A stretch of 64,000 nt of DNA from Variovorax sp. PBL-H6 (lineage in GTDB: Bacteria > Pseudomonadota > Gammaproteobacteria > Burkholderiales > Burkholderiaceae_C), in contig NZ_LR594659.1 in the NCBI RefSeq assembly GCF_901827155.1, positions 1,798,001 to 1,862,000 on the forward strand, in the 5' to 3' direction. The first letter of the stretch is position 1. Each line of letters starts with the position of its first letter. The notes below the pieces were generated by a model. That model ran no database searches. It saw only the letters and a list, made by a program, of their open reading frames with translations, and was not told where the DNA came from. Shown piece by piece: positions 1 to 8,525 of the stretch. Made by a program: the position numbers and the translations under genes.

Positions 1-151
1 CATCACGCCCCGGTTGGTCAAGCCCTTGTCCGAGTCGCCGCGCCTGCCGACAGACAACCACGTTCCCCCGAGCCGCGCCGAGCTGATCCTCAACGGTGCC
101 CTGGAGAGCTCCACCCCGCCGGCCGATGCGCCGCCGCCCCAACCCAAGTAA
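1..151 (+). CDS. rcpA: Flp/Tad pilus outer-membrane secretin, 3' end (partial)
   Basis: Only the last 49 codons are inside the window, ending at the TAA of 149-151. The peptide contains ITPRLVKPL followed by LPTDNHVPPSRAELILNG, which matches the typical C-terminal tail of RcpA/CpaC secretins: a final beta-strand, then the PPSRAE segment and a proline-rich end. These proteins form the outer-membrane channel through which the Flp pilus leaves the cell. The gene is 9 bp upstream of the lipoprotein gene and reads in the same direction as the tad operon, which supports the call. The rest of the protein, including the secretin core, lies upstream of the window. Confidence 0.8.
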   Translation, partial: ITPRLVKPLSESPRLPTDNHVPPSRAELILNGALESSTPPADAPPPQPK

Positions 152-160
152 GGACAGACC

Positions 161-433
161 ATGAACAAGCTTGCCCCAACCCTGCTGCTCTGCCTTGTCG
201 CGGGGTGCTCGAGCACCACCCCGAACTACGACGCACGCTTCGGCGATGCCGTCCGCGATGCCAAGCGGAATATGACCATCAATCCTGCTGCGGGAAAGAC
301 CGCGGATCCCGTGACGGGGATGGACGGCGTCTCGGCGCGCGAATCGATGCTGCTCTACCAGGGCACCTACAGGGCCCCGCCGCCGGCGGTCAACGTGATC
401 AACATCGGTGGCGCCATCGGCGGATCGAAGTAG
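161..433 (+). CDS. small lipoprotein of the tad pilus locus
   Basis: This 90-residue protein starts with a short charged N-region and a hydrophobic stretch ending in LVAGC (residues 12-16), a good lipobox, so it should be lipidated at Cys16. The mature part carries FGDAVRDAKR and a later RESMLLYQGTYR segment, similar to the C-terminal part of CpaD-like lipoproteins found beside secretin genes in Burkholderiales tad loci. It lies 9 bp after the secretin stop and is preceded by AAGGACAG as a ribosome binding site. It probably assists secretin assembly or localisation in the outer membrane; that role is inferred from position and family. Confidence 0.65.
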   Translation: MNKLAPTLLLCLVAGCSSTTPNYDARFGDAVRDAKRNMTINPAAGKTADPVTGMDGVSARESMLLYQGTYRAPPPAVNVINIGGAIGGSK

Positions 434-555
434 GCCTCACGGCCTGCGCGACCCCGACGCCTCCGTCAGCCATGAGAAAGGGATTGCCCATGTGAAATCC
501 AAATCCACCAACGTGCATCTCCGACCTGTATCAACACTCCTTGAAAGGAAAACCC

Positions 556-765
556 ATGAATGGCTCTCTTAACGCGTTCAGAACCTGGGCGAAGTCTCTG
601 CTGAAAGACGATGACGGTGCCCAAGTCGTCGAATACGCCTTGATCATCGCGGTCGTCTCCATTGCCCTGGTGCTTGCGCTGCAGGCACTGACGACCGGCA
701 CCAGCTTCTCGGATTTCATCACCCGCGTGGGCAATTGCTTGAAGACCGGTGGGACCTGCGCCTGA
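556..765 (+). CDS. flp: Flp-family type IVb pilin 1
   Basis: A 69-residue prepilin. A 21-residue leader ends in Gly21, followed by AQVVEYALIIAVVSIALVLAL: this is the G/XXXXEY processing site of Flp pilins followed by the hydrophobic assembly helix. The mature pilin is about 48 residues and ends in NCLKTGGTCA with two cysteines. An in-frame TTG lies at 541, but the ATG at 556 is preceded at the right distance by GAAAGGAA and gives a normal leader length, so it was chosen. It is the first of two tandem pilin paralogues. The processing peptidase (TadV) is not in the window. Confidence 0.93.
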   Translation: MNGSLNAFRTWAKSLLKDDDGAQVVEYALIIAVVSIALVLALQALTTGTSFSDFITRVGNCLKTGGTCA

Positions 766-824
766 GGCCCACGGCTCGCTGAAAACTCAATTCATTCAAC
801 TCAACTCTCAGATTGGATACTCAA

Positions 825-1037
825 ATGAACAAGCTCTTCAACGCCATCTGCACCTCGTTCGGCTCCTTCGCAAAGGATGAAGAGGGCGCGCAAGTCGTCG
901 AGTACGCGCTCATCATCGCGGTGGTTTCGATCGCCCTGGTGCTCGCGCTCAAGGGCCTCACGGGGCCAGGCAATCCGTTTACCGACTTCATCACTCGCGT
1001 CGGCAACTGCCTGAAGACAGGCGGGACCTGCGCCTAG
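825..1037 (+). CDS. flp: Flp-family type IVb pilin 2
   Basis: A 70-residue prepilin closely related to the pilin just upstream. It has the same 21-residue leader length, the same G/AQVVEYA cleavage region and an identical NCLKTGGTCA tail with two cysteines. The two differ mainly in the leader and in the short loop after the helix (GLTGPGNPFTD here). An in-frame TTG lies at 813, but ATG 825 gives the normal Flp leader. The pair looks like a recent tandem duplication. Whether both are assembled into one fibre or used as major and minor pilins cannot be told from sequence. Confidence 0.92.
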   Translation: MNKLFNAICTSFGSFAKDEEGAQVVEYALIIAVVSIALVLALKGLTGPGNPFTDFITRVGNCLKTGGTCA

Positions 1038-1147
1038 CACGAGAGCCGAGTGCACAGCAGCGGGCCCCTTGGACTCCGTGTCGACGGCTCGCTTGCTGCG
1101 CCTCTCTGCAGATCGATTTTTCCCTCCACTCTGAAGGAAACGGCACC

Positions 1148-2428
1148 ATGAACAGCCCGGTTTCACGCCATCGCCAACGCGGCGCTGTCATCGTGACGGT
1201 GGCATTCCTGCTCCTGTTTCTCCTCGGCTTCATGGGCATCGCCCTGGACTTCGGCCACCTCTTCGTGGTGAAGACGGAGCTACAGACCGCCTTGGACAGT
1301 TGCGCGCTGGCAGCCGCCCAGGAGCTCGACGGGCAAGGCACCGCCATCACGCGCGCCAGGAGTGCCGGCAAATCGGCAGGCAACCTCAACCGCGTCAACA
1401 TGCAATCGGCGACCTGGAGTGGTCAGGGCCAGATCGTCGACGCGGACATCAGCTTTCGAGATGCGGCCTACGCGCCGACCATCGTGCCTGCCAGCGCGAA
1501 GTACGCGCAATGCGAGCACGCGCAGAAGAACATCAGCCTGTGGCTGATGCAAGCGATGGGCGCATTCTCCGGAGACACGGCAGGCAACCCGGCGCTGCGG
1601 GATGTGCTGGCAATCGCCGTTGCGACCCGGTCGAGCGCGCAGAGCACCTGCCCGATCCCGATCGGGCTGAAGCCAAAAGCCGGCGGAACGGCCCCCAACT
1701 ACGGCTTCCAGGTCGGCGAATGGGTAACGGTGTATGGCGACAGAACCCCCGGCTCTGGCGAGCTCGGCTGGTACAACCTCAACGGCAGCACAAGTGCGAG
1801 CGATACCCGCGACGAGCTGTCCGAGGGTGGATCGTGCGGTACCCGGATTGGCGACGTCCTGGGTACGCCCGGCGCACAGACGACGGTCGACACCCCGTGG
1901 AACTATCGGTTCGGCATCTACAAGAACGCCGACTACAACCCGAGCGTCAACCACCCCGACATGACTGGCTACTCCTACACCAGCACGAACTGGAAGAATG
2001 CCGTGCCGCAGAACGCTTACGCGGGAACGCCCGCAGCCGGCTCCCACCCGACGGCCGCGAACTACATCACCAAGCGCGCCGCATTCGCCTCGTTCGACGA
2101 CACGGGCACCGACCTGAAGGCCGGCAGCTCGATCGTCTTCGGCAACGCGAATCAGCTCAACAGCTTCAAGTCACTCGCCACGCCGGGCAGTGGTGGGCAG
2201 CACGCGCTCTATGGATACAGCCGCCGGCTGGTCACCGTTCCAGTGATCAACGCGGCATCGAAGGTCGTCGACTATGCCTGCATGTTCATGCTGCATCCGC
2301 TGAGCGGCCCCAAGGACGACGGCCACCTCGAGTTCCGCGGCAATTCTGCGAGCGCCGCCGTGCCCTGTACCACCAATGGTCTGGCCGGCGGCACGGCGGG
2401 CCCGCTCGTACCGGTGCTGGTGCGATGA
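1148..2428 (+). CDS. tadG: TadG-like pilus assembly protein
   Basis: A 426-residue protein with an N-terminal RGAVIVTVAFLLLFLLGFMGIALDFG segment, the hallmark of the TadE/TadG-like N-terminal membrane anchor (Tad_N type). It is followed by the usual KTELQTALDSCALAAAQEL helix and a large periplasmic domain rich in Gly, Asn and Ser that has no catalytic motif I recognise. It starts after GAAGGAAACGGC and overlaps the next gene by ATGA at 2425-2428. It is expected to be an inner-membrane or pseudopilin-like component needed for Flp fibre assembly or anchoring. It is shorter than TadG proteins carrying a von Willebrand domain, and no MIDAS motif is visible. Confidence 0.8.
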   Translation: MNSPVSRHRQRGAVIVTVAFLLLFLLGFMGIALDFGHLFVVKTELQTALDSCALAAAQELDGQGTAITRARSAGKSAGNLNRVNMQSATWSGQGQIVDADISFRDAAYAPTIVPASAKYAQCEHAQKNISLWLMQAMGAFSGDTAGNPALRDVLAIAVATRSSAQSTCPIPIGLKPKAGGTAPNYGFQVGEWVTVYGDRTPGSGELGWYNLNGSTSASDTRDELSEGGSCGTRIGDVLGTPGAQTTVDTPWNYRFGIYKNADYNPSVNHPDMTGYSYTSTNWKNAVPQNAYAGTPAAGSHPTAANYITKRAAFASFDDTGTDLKAGSSIVFGNANQLNSFKSLATPGSGGQHALYGYSRRLVTVPVINAASKVVDYACMFMLHPLSGPKDDGHLEFRGNSASAAVPCTTNGLAGGTAGPLVPVLVR

Positions 2429-2865
2429 GATGCCACATGAAAAACGGGCAATATGGCGCCGCACTGGTGGAGTTCGCACTCATCCTGCCCTTCCTGCTGG
2501 TGCTGACTTTGACGGTCACCGAGTTCGGGCGAGCGATGCACGAGTACAACCTCGTCACGAAGTCGGTGCGCGACGGCGTGCGCTATCTCTCCATTCAGAC
2601 CCAGAACACGCACACGGCGGAAGCCGCCAATCTGATCGTGTACGGCAATCTGGCAGGGACCGGAACGCCGCTCGCCCGAGGACTGACCTTGGCAAAAGTG
2701 CAGGCGCCGGTATGGCAGACCACAGGCACCAACCCCTTGATCAACACGGTCACGGTGAAGGTTTCCAACTACCAGTTCCAGCCGCTGGTCAACACCGTGT
2801 TCGGCGTGCCGCTCGGGCCCTTCACCTACAGCGACATCACCGCCACCATGAGGGCACCGCTATGA
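2425..2865 (+). CDS. tadE: TadE-like pseudopilin
   Basis: A 146-residue protein whose start overlaps the tadG stop (ATGA). GAALVEFALILPFLLVLTLTVTEFGRA near the N-terminus fits TadE: a Gly before the hydrophobic stretch with Glu at position +5, the prepilin-peptidase-processed pseudopilin signature. ATG 2437 is an alternative start that would shorten the leader by four residues. The remainder is a small extracytoplasmic domain. Translational coupling with both neighbours (ATGA at each end) suggests fixed stoichiometry with the TadG-like and second TadE/F-like proteins. Confidence 0.85.
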   Translation: MRCHMKNGQYGAALVEFALILPFLLVLTLTVTEFGRAMHEYNLVTKSVRDGVRYLSIQTQNTHTAEAANLIVYGNLAGTGTPLARGLTLAKVQAPVWQTTGTNPLINTVTVKVSNYQFQPLVNTVFGVPLGPFTYSDITATMRAPL

Positions 2866-3293
2866 GCCGCAGACACCAGGGCGCGAGCACCGTCGAGTTC
2901 GCGCTCGTCCTGATCCTGTTTCTCACCTTCTTGCTCGGCATCACGGACTTCGCGCGAATGCTCTTCACTTGGAACGCCGCGAGCGAGGCAACCCGGGCGG
3001 GCGCGCGCTATGCCGTCGTGTGCGACGACACCGCCAGCCAGGCGCTGGTGCTCGCCAAGATGCGGTCGCTCCTGCCGCAGATCACCACGATCGATGTCGC
3101 CTGGGCGCCGGCGGGTTGCAACTCCGCGACCTGCGAAGGGGTCACGGTGACGATCACGGGCCTCAACTATCAATGGATCTCGCCGATTGCAGGCGCTGCC
3201 GCGCTTGCACCCATTGCCATGCCGACTTTTTCGACCTTCCTGCCCCGCGAGATCATGCGGCAGGACCCCAACAGCGCGGCCATTTGCTCGTAA
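2862..3293 (+). CDS. tadF: second TadE/TadF-like pseudopilin
   Basis: A 143-residue protein overlapping tadE by ATGA at 2862-2865. It opens with GASTVEFALVLILFLTFLLGITDFARM, the same Gly-X4-Glu pseudopilin signature as its neighbour, then SEATRAGARYAVV, common in TadE/F proteins. The C-terminal domain has cysteine pairs (VVCDD, GCNSATC, AAICS) that could form disulfides outside the membrane. The label TadF follows the usual gene order; TadE and TadF cannot be separated confidently by sequence alone. Confidence 0.8.
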   Translation: MSRRHQGASTVEFALVLILFLTFLLGITDFARMLFTWNAASEATRAGARYAVVCDDTASQALVLAKMRSLLPQITTIDVAWAPAGCNSATCEGVTVTITGLNYQWISPIAGAAALAPIAMPTFSTFLPREIMRQDPNSAAICS

Positions 3294-3313
3294 ACATTGC
3301 CTGGAAGAAAGCC

Positions 3314-4465
3314 ATGAAGATTTCGATCATCTCGCCCAACAAGAACCATCTCTCGGAAATGAGCAAGGTGCTCACGGCGCAGGCGCATACCGTGACCGTT
3401 GTCGATGGCGGCAAGAGCAAGATGCACGTGGTCGCCGAGCAAGAGCGCCCGGACCTCATGCTCGTGGACGGCATGTGCTGCGACCCGAACGAGCTGACGC
3501 TGGTCGAGTACGTCACGACGCACCACCCTGGCGTGGCGGTCATCCTGCTGTGCGCTACGCAGTCGCCGGAGTTCCTCATCAACTCGATGCGAGCCGGCGT
3601 GCGCGAGGTGCTCCCCTCACCGGTGAGCGCGCCCGCGCTGGAAGCGGCGGTAGGGCGCGTCGCAGCCAAACTGCAAAGGGTGCAGCGGCCCGAGGTCGGC
3701 AAGATCCTGGCCTTCATTCCTTGCAAGGGCGGCAGCGGTGCGACCTTCGTGGCGACCAACCTGGGCTACCAGCTGGCCCAGACCAGTTCGGTGCTGCTCA
3801 TCGATCTGAACCTGCAGTTCGGCGATGCGCTGTCTTTCGTCAGCGACGGCAAGCCGATCTCCACCGTCGCGGACGTCGCGCACGACATCAGCAGGCTGGA
3901 TGCGTCTTTTCTCGTGGCCAGCACCGTCAAGGTGGCGCCGAACTTCAGCGTCCTGGCAGCGCCGGAGGACATTTCCAAGGCCATGGAGGTCAAGGCGGAA
4001 CACATCGATGCGATCCTCGGCTTGGCCGTCACGCTGTACGACTTTGTTCTGCTCGACGTCGGCCGCAACCTGAACACCCTGGTGATCCGCGCCCTCGATC
4101 GGGCCCATCGCGTCTACCCCGTGCTGCAGCCGGGACTGCCCTCCATACGCAACGCCAACAAGCTGCTGGCGGTGTTCAAGTCACTGGGCTACCCGGCAGC
4201 CAAGGTGGACCTGATCGTCAATCGCTTCGAGAAGACGGGCGAAATCGGCATCAGCGAAATACAGCGCTCGCTGGGCGTGGCCCCGGTGCTCACGCTTGTG
4301 GAGTCCTGCAAGGAGGTCAATGCCTCCGTCAACCGCGGCGTTCCCCTGGTGGAGATCTCTCGCGCCAATCCGGTCAGCAGGAGCCTGGCGGACTTCGCGT
4401 TGGCACTGAGTCCCCGGCAAGAGCAGAACACCAGTTTCTTTGCGCGGCTCTTCCGAAGAGCATAG
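3314..4465 (+). CDS. tadZ: TadZ/CpaE pilus-localisation ATPase
   Basis: A 383-residue protein with an atypical response-regulator-like N-terminal domain (about residues 1-120, containing PDLMLVDG) and a C-terminal MinD/ParA-like ATPase domain beginning at FIPCKGGSGATFVATNLG (about residue 134). The Walker A is deviant, with Ala-Thr where canonical ParA has Lys-Thr, as is common in the CpaE branch. LLIDLNLQFGD and FVLLDVGRN follow as the Walker A' and B regions. TadZ proteins position the pilus machine at the cell pole. The gene sits 20 bp after tadF and before tadA, its normal place. Confidence 0.9.
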   Translation: MKISIISPNKNHLSEMSKVLTAQAHTVTVVDGGKSKMHVVAEQERPDLMLVDGMCCDPNELTLVEYVTTHHPGVAVILLCATQSPEFLINSMRAGVREVLPSPVSAPALEAAVGRVAAKLQRVQRPEVGKILAFIPCKGGSGATFVATNLGYQLAQTSSVLLIDLNLQFGDALSFVSDGKPISTVADVAHDISRLDASFLVASTVKVAPNFSVLAAPEDISKAMEVKAEHIDAILGLAVTLYDFVLLDVGRNLNTLVIRALDRAHRVYPVLQPGLPSIRNANKLLAVFKSLGYPAAKVDLIVNRFEKTGEIGISEIQRSLGVAPVLTLVESCKEVNASVNRGVPLVEISRANPVSRSLADFALALSPRQEQNTSFFARLFRRA

Positions 4466-4500
4466 AGCGCGCTCGTCCAATCACCACAAGGCAGCCCACC

Positions 4501-5874
4501 ATGTCATTTCGAGAAAAACTTGACGCCGCCGCGATGGAACCCGTCGCGCGCCAACCGCTTCAGCTTGCCTCCGACTCGTTGGGCAACCAGATCGAGGCGG
4601 ACTCCTACAAGTTGCTCAAGGGCAGGATGCATCTGAAGCTACTCGAGAAATTCGATCTCGCCGCGCTCGAAACACTTTCGCCCGAAGACCTGCGGCACGA
4701 AATCTCCGGCATGGTTGGCCGGCTGCTTCTCGAGGAGCGCGAAGCCCTCAACGACATCGAGAAGCGCACCCTGATACGAGATATCCAGCACGAGATGCTG
4801 GGCTTCGGCCCGATCGAGTTGCTGATGGCGGACCCGACGGTATCGGACATCCTGGTCAACTCCTACGACCAGATCTACGTCGAGCGCAAGGGACGGCTGG
4901 AGCACACCAACGTGAGCTTCACCGACGAGAAGCATCTGCTGCGGATCATCGACAAGATCGTTTCGCTGGTGGGGCGTCGGATCGACGAGTCGAGCCCGAT
5001 GGTCGACGCCCGGCTGCCCGATGGCTCACGCGTCAATGCGGTGATCCCGCCTGTGGCGCTGGATGGGCCGATGATGTCCATCCGCCGGTTCGCCCACATT
5101 CCATTGAAGATGGAGAACCTGGTCCAGGACCTGAAGAGCCTGACGCCGCAGATGGCGTTCATGCTGGAAGGCCTGAGCAAGGCCAAGGTCAACATGCTCA
5201 TCTCCGGGGGAACCGGTGCGGGCAAGACCACCTTGCTGAACATCCTCTCAGGCTACATCCCGGAGTCCGAGCGGATCGTGACCATCGAGGACGCGGCTGA
5301 ACTCCAGATGCAGCAGCCCCACGTCATCCGCATGGAAACGCGGCCGGCGAACATCGAGGGCAAAGGGGAGATCACGCAGCGCGCGTTGGTGCGCAACGCC
5401 TTGCGCATGCGGCCCGATCGCATCGTGATCGGCGAGGTGCGTGGGGCCGAGGCTTTCGACATGTTGCAGGCGATGAATACCGGCCATGAAGGCTCGCTCA
5501 CCACCATCCACGCGAACACGCCGCGCGATGCGGTGTCGCGCCTCGAGAACATGATCGGAATGGCCAACCTCAACCTTCCGCACAAGGCCGCCCGCTCGCA
5601 GATCGCCTCGGCCATCACGGTGGTGATTCAGGCGCTGAGGTTGATCGACGGCAGGCGCAAGATCACCAGCATCCAGGAGATCACGGGCATGGAGGGCGAG
5701 GTCATCACCATGCAGGAGATCTTCGCCTTCAAGCAAACCGGCGTCGGCGCCGAGGGTCAGGTCGAGGGCTACTTCCATGCGACCGGCGTGCGGCCGAAGT
5801 TCGCCGAGCGGCTGCGCGCTTTCGGCATCGCCCTGCCCGATGCCATGTTCGATCCCACCAAGCGACTTCAATAG
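4501..5874 (+). CDS. tadA: TadA/CpaF pilus assembly ATPase
   Basis: A 457-residue secretion ATPase of the GspE/VirB11 superfamily. It has the N-terminal helical region, the [16 protein letters not shown] segment characteristic of CpaF, Walker [10 protein letters not shown] (about 236-244), an Asp box and a Walker B region around [12 protein letters not shown], and the histidine box [14 protein letters not shown]. It hydrolyses ATP at the inner membrane to power Flp pilus polymerisation, working with TadB and TadC. All motifs are intact and length is normal. The start ATG 4501 follows AAGGCAG. Confidence 0.96.
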   Translation: MSFREKLDAAAMEPVARQPLQLASDSLGNQIEADSYKLLKGRMHLKLLEKFDLAALETLSPEDLRHEISGMVGRLLLEEREALNDIEKRTLIRDIQHEMLGFGPIELLMADPTVSDILVNSYDQIYVERKGRLEHTNVSFTDEKHLLRIIDKIVSLVGRRIDESSPMVDARLPDGSRVNAVIPPVALDGPMMSIRRFAHIPLKMENLVQDLKSLTPQMAFMLEGLSKAKVNMLISGGTGAGKTTLLNILSGYIPESERIVTIEDAAELQMQQPHVIRMETRPANIEGKGEITQRALVRNALRMRPDRIVIGEVRGAEAFDMLQAMNTGHEGSLTTIHANTPRDAVSRLENMIGMANLNLPHKAARSQIASAITVVIQALRLIDGRRKITSIQEITGMEGEVITMQEIFAFKQTGVGAEGQVEGYFHATGVRPKFAERLRAFGIALPDAMFDPTKRLQ

Positions 5875-5894
5875 ACGAAGAAGGAGTCACTGCC

Positions 5895-6887
5895 ATGCTG
5901 CAGACCTTGGAGGCCAACGTCTTCCTGATCATTTCGGTGCTGGTCTTCGTGACCGTGCTGCTGGTGCTGGAAGGCCTGTATCTCATCTGGAAGTCCTACA
6001 AGGGACCCGAGGCCAAGAAGATCGAGAAGCGGCTGCGGGCGCTGTCGGCTTCGAACGACACGACCAGCCAGGCGCACTTGGCGAGGGAACGCCTGTTGAG
6101 CGACGTCCCGGCGCTCCAGCGGCTCTTGCTCAGGGTGCCGCGGATGCATGCCCTGGACCGGTTCATCCTGCAGGCCGACCTCGACACGACGGTCTCGATG
6201 CTCCTCCTCTGGTGCGCAGCCACGGGTGCCATGGGCTTCGTCCTGGTGGTGGGCGTTCTCCATCAGCCCTTCCTGTCCGGAGCCGCGTGCGGTGGCCTGC
6301 TGACGATACTGCCGCTGCTCGTGGTGCAGCACGTGCGCAGGCGCCGACTGAGCAAACTGGAACGGCAGTTGCCAGAGGCACTGGATCTGGTGGTCCGGGC
6401 CTTGCGCTCCGGCCATTCCTTTGCGTCCGGCCTGCAGATGATCGGCGAGGAAATGACGGAGCCGATTGCCAACGAGTTCCGCATCGTCAGCGACGAAGTC
6501 AATTTCGGCGTATCGCTGCCCCAGGCTCTGGCGAACCTGAGCGAACGAATTCCGCTGACCGACCTGCGCTACTTTGTCGTGGCCGTCATGATCCAACGCG
6601 ACTCGGGCGGCAACTTGACCGAGGTGCTTGGCAACCTGAGCCGGTTGATCCGGGAGCGACTCAAGCTCCTTTCGCGGGTGAAGGTGCTGTCGTCCGAAGG
6701 GCGGTTGTCGGCTTGGATTCTGGGTCTCATGCCCTTTGCACTGGCCGCATTGCTGAACGCCTTCAATCCGGCCTTCATGTCGCCGCTCTGGAAGGATCCC
6801 CTCGGCATCGCGATCGTGAAGTACATGCTCGTGCTCATGGCATTCGGTGTTTTGATCCTCATCAGGATCATCAAGATCCGCGTCTAG
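5895..6887 (+). CDS. tadB: TadB inner-membrane platform protein
   Basis: A 330-residue membrane protein with a GspF-like (T2SSF) domain. Hydrophobic segments lie at about residues 10-30, 95-145 and 275-325, with the cytoplasmic LPEALDLVVRALRSGHSFASGLQMI segment between, a typical TadB signature. With TadC it forms the inner-membrane platform that couples the TadA motor to pilin extraction. AAGAAGGAG precedes the ATG with normal spacing. Order and orientation match other tad loci. Confidence 0.93.
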   Translation: MLQTLEANVFLIISVLVFVTVLLVLEGLYLIWKSYKGPEAKKIEKRLRALSASNDTTSQAHLARERLLSDVPALQRLLLRVPRMHALDRFILQADLDTTVSMLLLWCAATGAMGFVLVVGVLHQPFLSGAACGGLLTILPLLVVQHVRRRRLSKLERQLPEALDLVVRALRSGHSFASGLQMIGEEMTEPIANEFRIVSDEVNFGVSLPQALANLSERIPLTDLRYFVVAVMIQRDSGGNLTEVLGNLSRLIRERLKLLSRVKVLSSEGRLSAWILGLMPFALAALLNAFNPAFMSPLWKDPLGIAIVKYMLVLMAFGVLILIRIIKIRV

Positions 6888-6900
6888 AAGGAGAGTGCAA

Positions 6901-7812
6901 ATGCTGCTGTTCCCCGTCCTCATCTTCCTGGCCGTGACGCTGACGCTTGTCGGCCTGCTGGTGTGGCTGACTCCCAGCCATGCAGAGCAACGGCTGCAGG
7001 CGTTCGCCGGCGACGATGGCAAATCGCAATGGACCGAGACCGCGGTGAAGATCGTGGGCTCCTTCGCCCAGCTCTCGACACCGGCAGACATGGACAAGGC
7101 GTCGCCCCTGCGCATCAAGTTTCTCAACGCGGGAATCCGGCATCCGGACGCGTACATCGTCTTCTTCGGGACCAAGACCTTGCTGCCGTTCGCCCTGGCG
7201 GGACTGGCATTTCTTTTCCTGAGAACGTCGACGCAGTTGGCGGGAGTCTCTTTGATGCTTTGGCTCGCCGTGGCCGCTCTGCTGGGGTGCTATCTCCCGA
7301 ACCTGATCCTGTCCTGGGTCGTCAGGTCTAGAAAGCGCGAGATCTTCGAGAACTTCCCGGACGCCGCCGATCTGATGCTGGTATGCGTGGAAGCCGGCCT
7401 CGGCCTCGACGCCGGGCTGGCCAAGGTGACGGACGAGATGAAGGTCAAGAGCATCGCGCTGGCCGAAGAACTCCACTGGACCAATCTGGAGATGCGTGCC
7501 GGTGGCACGCGCGAGAAGTCGCTGCGCAACCTGGCCATCCGCACGGGCGTGGAGGAGATCCAGACCTTCGCCACGATGCTGGCGCAGGCCGACCGTTTCG
7601 GGACCAGCATCGGCGAATCGTTGAGGGTCTTCTCGGAGGACCTGCGTCACAAGCGGCAGGTTCGCGCGGAAATGTTGGCCGCCAAGGTGCCGACCAAGAT
7701 GCTCATCCCGCTGGTCCTGTGCATCTTCCCGTCCATCCTCATGGTGATCCTCGGGCCAGCCGCGATCCAGATCGTTCGCAACGTCCTCCCGATGATCGGC
7801 GGAGGAACGTGA
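6901..7812 (+). CDS. tadC: TadC inner-membrane platform protein
   Basis: A 303-residue paralogue of TadB with a second GspF-like domain. NFPDAADLMLVCVEAGLGLDAGLAKV and a C-terminal pair of hydrophobic helices (MLIPLVLCIFPSILMVILGPA) are diagnostic. AAGGAGA at 6888-6894 fits the ATG at 6901; an in-frame GTG at 6895 would leave no spacing, so it was rejected. It is the last recognisable gene of the tad operon here; no TadD (TPR lipoprotein) follows. Confidence 0.92.
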   Translation: MLLFPVLIFLAVTLTLVGLLVWLTPSHAEQRLQAFAGDDGKSQWTETAVKIVGSFAQLSTPADMDKASPLRIKFLNAGIRHPDAYIVFFGTKTLLPFALAGLAFLFLRTSTQLAGVSLMLWLAVAALLGCYLPNLILSWVVRSRKREIFENFPDAADLMLVCVEAGLGLDAGLAKVTDEMKVKSIALAEELHWTNLEMRAGGTREKSLRNLAIRTGVEEIQTFATMLAQADRFGTSIGESLRVFSEDLRHKRQVRAEMLAAKVPTKMLIPLVLCIFPSILMVILGPAAIQIVRNVLPMIGGGT

Positions 7813-7825
7813 CGATCGAGCCGCG

Positions 7826-8512
7826 TCAGCTCGGCAGTTTGTCCATCTGGTGCTTCATCGCATACACATACAGCTCCAGCCGATTCGCCACATCGAGCTT
7901 CTGGTAGATCGAAGTCAGGTGATTGCGCAGCGTGTGCTCGGTGATGAAGAGCTGCTTCGCCAGTGACTTGTTGCAGGCGCCGCCGCCCTGGACCACGGCA
8001 CCGATGATCTGGTGCTCCTTGGTGGTCAGGGTGGCCTGCTTCTCGGCCTCGGGGTCGGCCTGGGGGCTCTGCCGCGCGGCCATGAATTTCGAGAAGACGC
8101 GGCTCATCGTCTCGGCGTCCATGCAGAGCTCGCCGCGGTGCACCCGCTCGATCGCCCGCAGCACCTGCTCGGCCGAGGCGTCCTTGCGCAGGACGCCGCG
8201 GGCGCCTTGCAGGACGGCCCTGTCCAGCGTCTTCTGCTCGCGTTCGCCGGTCAGGATCAGGGCGCGTGAGGCAGGGTTCGACAGCAGGCCGGGCAGGATG
8301 TCCAGCGCGCTCCTGCCGTCGAGGTCGAGGTCCAGGAGGATGACGTCGGGGCTGAGCTGGCCGACCTGCTCCAGTGCCTCCTCGCAGTTCCTGGCCGTGC
8401 CGACCACCTGCATGCGCGGCTTCTCGCCGTCGATCAGCCTGGACAGGCCCCATAGCATCGTCTGGTGATCGTCGACCACCATGACCCCGATCGGCTTCGT
8501 CGCTGGTTGCAT
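7826..8512 (-). CDS. NarL/FixJ-type response regulator
   Basis: A 228-residue two-domain regulator. The receiver domain carries the acidic pair DD (14-15), the phosphoacceptor Asp61 in ILLDLDLDG and the conserved Lys in VLRKDAS. A LuxR-type helix-turn-helix is near the C-terminus (LAKQLFITEHTLRNHLTSIYQKLDVANRLEL). It lies 13 bp downstream of the sensor kinase gene and is almost certainly its partner. The pair converges on tadC with only 13 bp between stops, making it a plausible regulator of Flp pilus genes; that target is inferred from position only. Confidence 0.9.
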   Translation of the reverse strand: MQPATKPIGVMVVDDHQTMLWGLSRLIDGEKPRMQVVGTARNCEEALEQVGQLSPDVILLDLDLDGRSALDILPGLLSNPASRALILTGEREQKTLDRAVLQGARGVLRKDASAEQVLRAIERVHRGELCMDAETMSRVFSKFMAARQSPQADPEAEKQATLTTKEHQIIGAVVQGGGACNKSLAKQLFITEHTLRNHLTSIYQKLDVANRLELYVYAMKHQMDKLPS

Positions 8513-8525
8513 CTTCTTCCGCCTC

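Noticed and set aside
3187..4500. Long + frame upstream of tadA, in frame with it
   Set aside because: It overlaps tadZ in another frame and has no motif until the ATG at 4501, where the CpaF N-terminus and a ribosome binding site begin.
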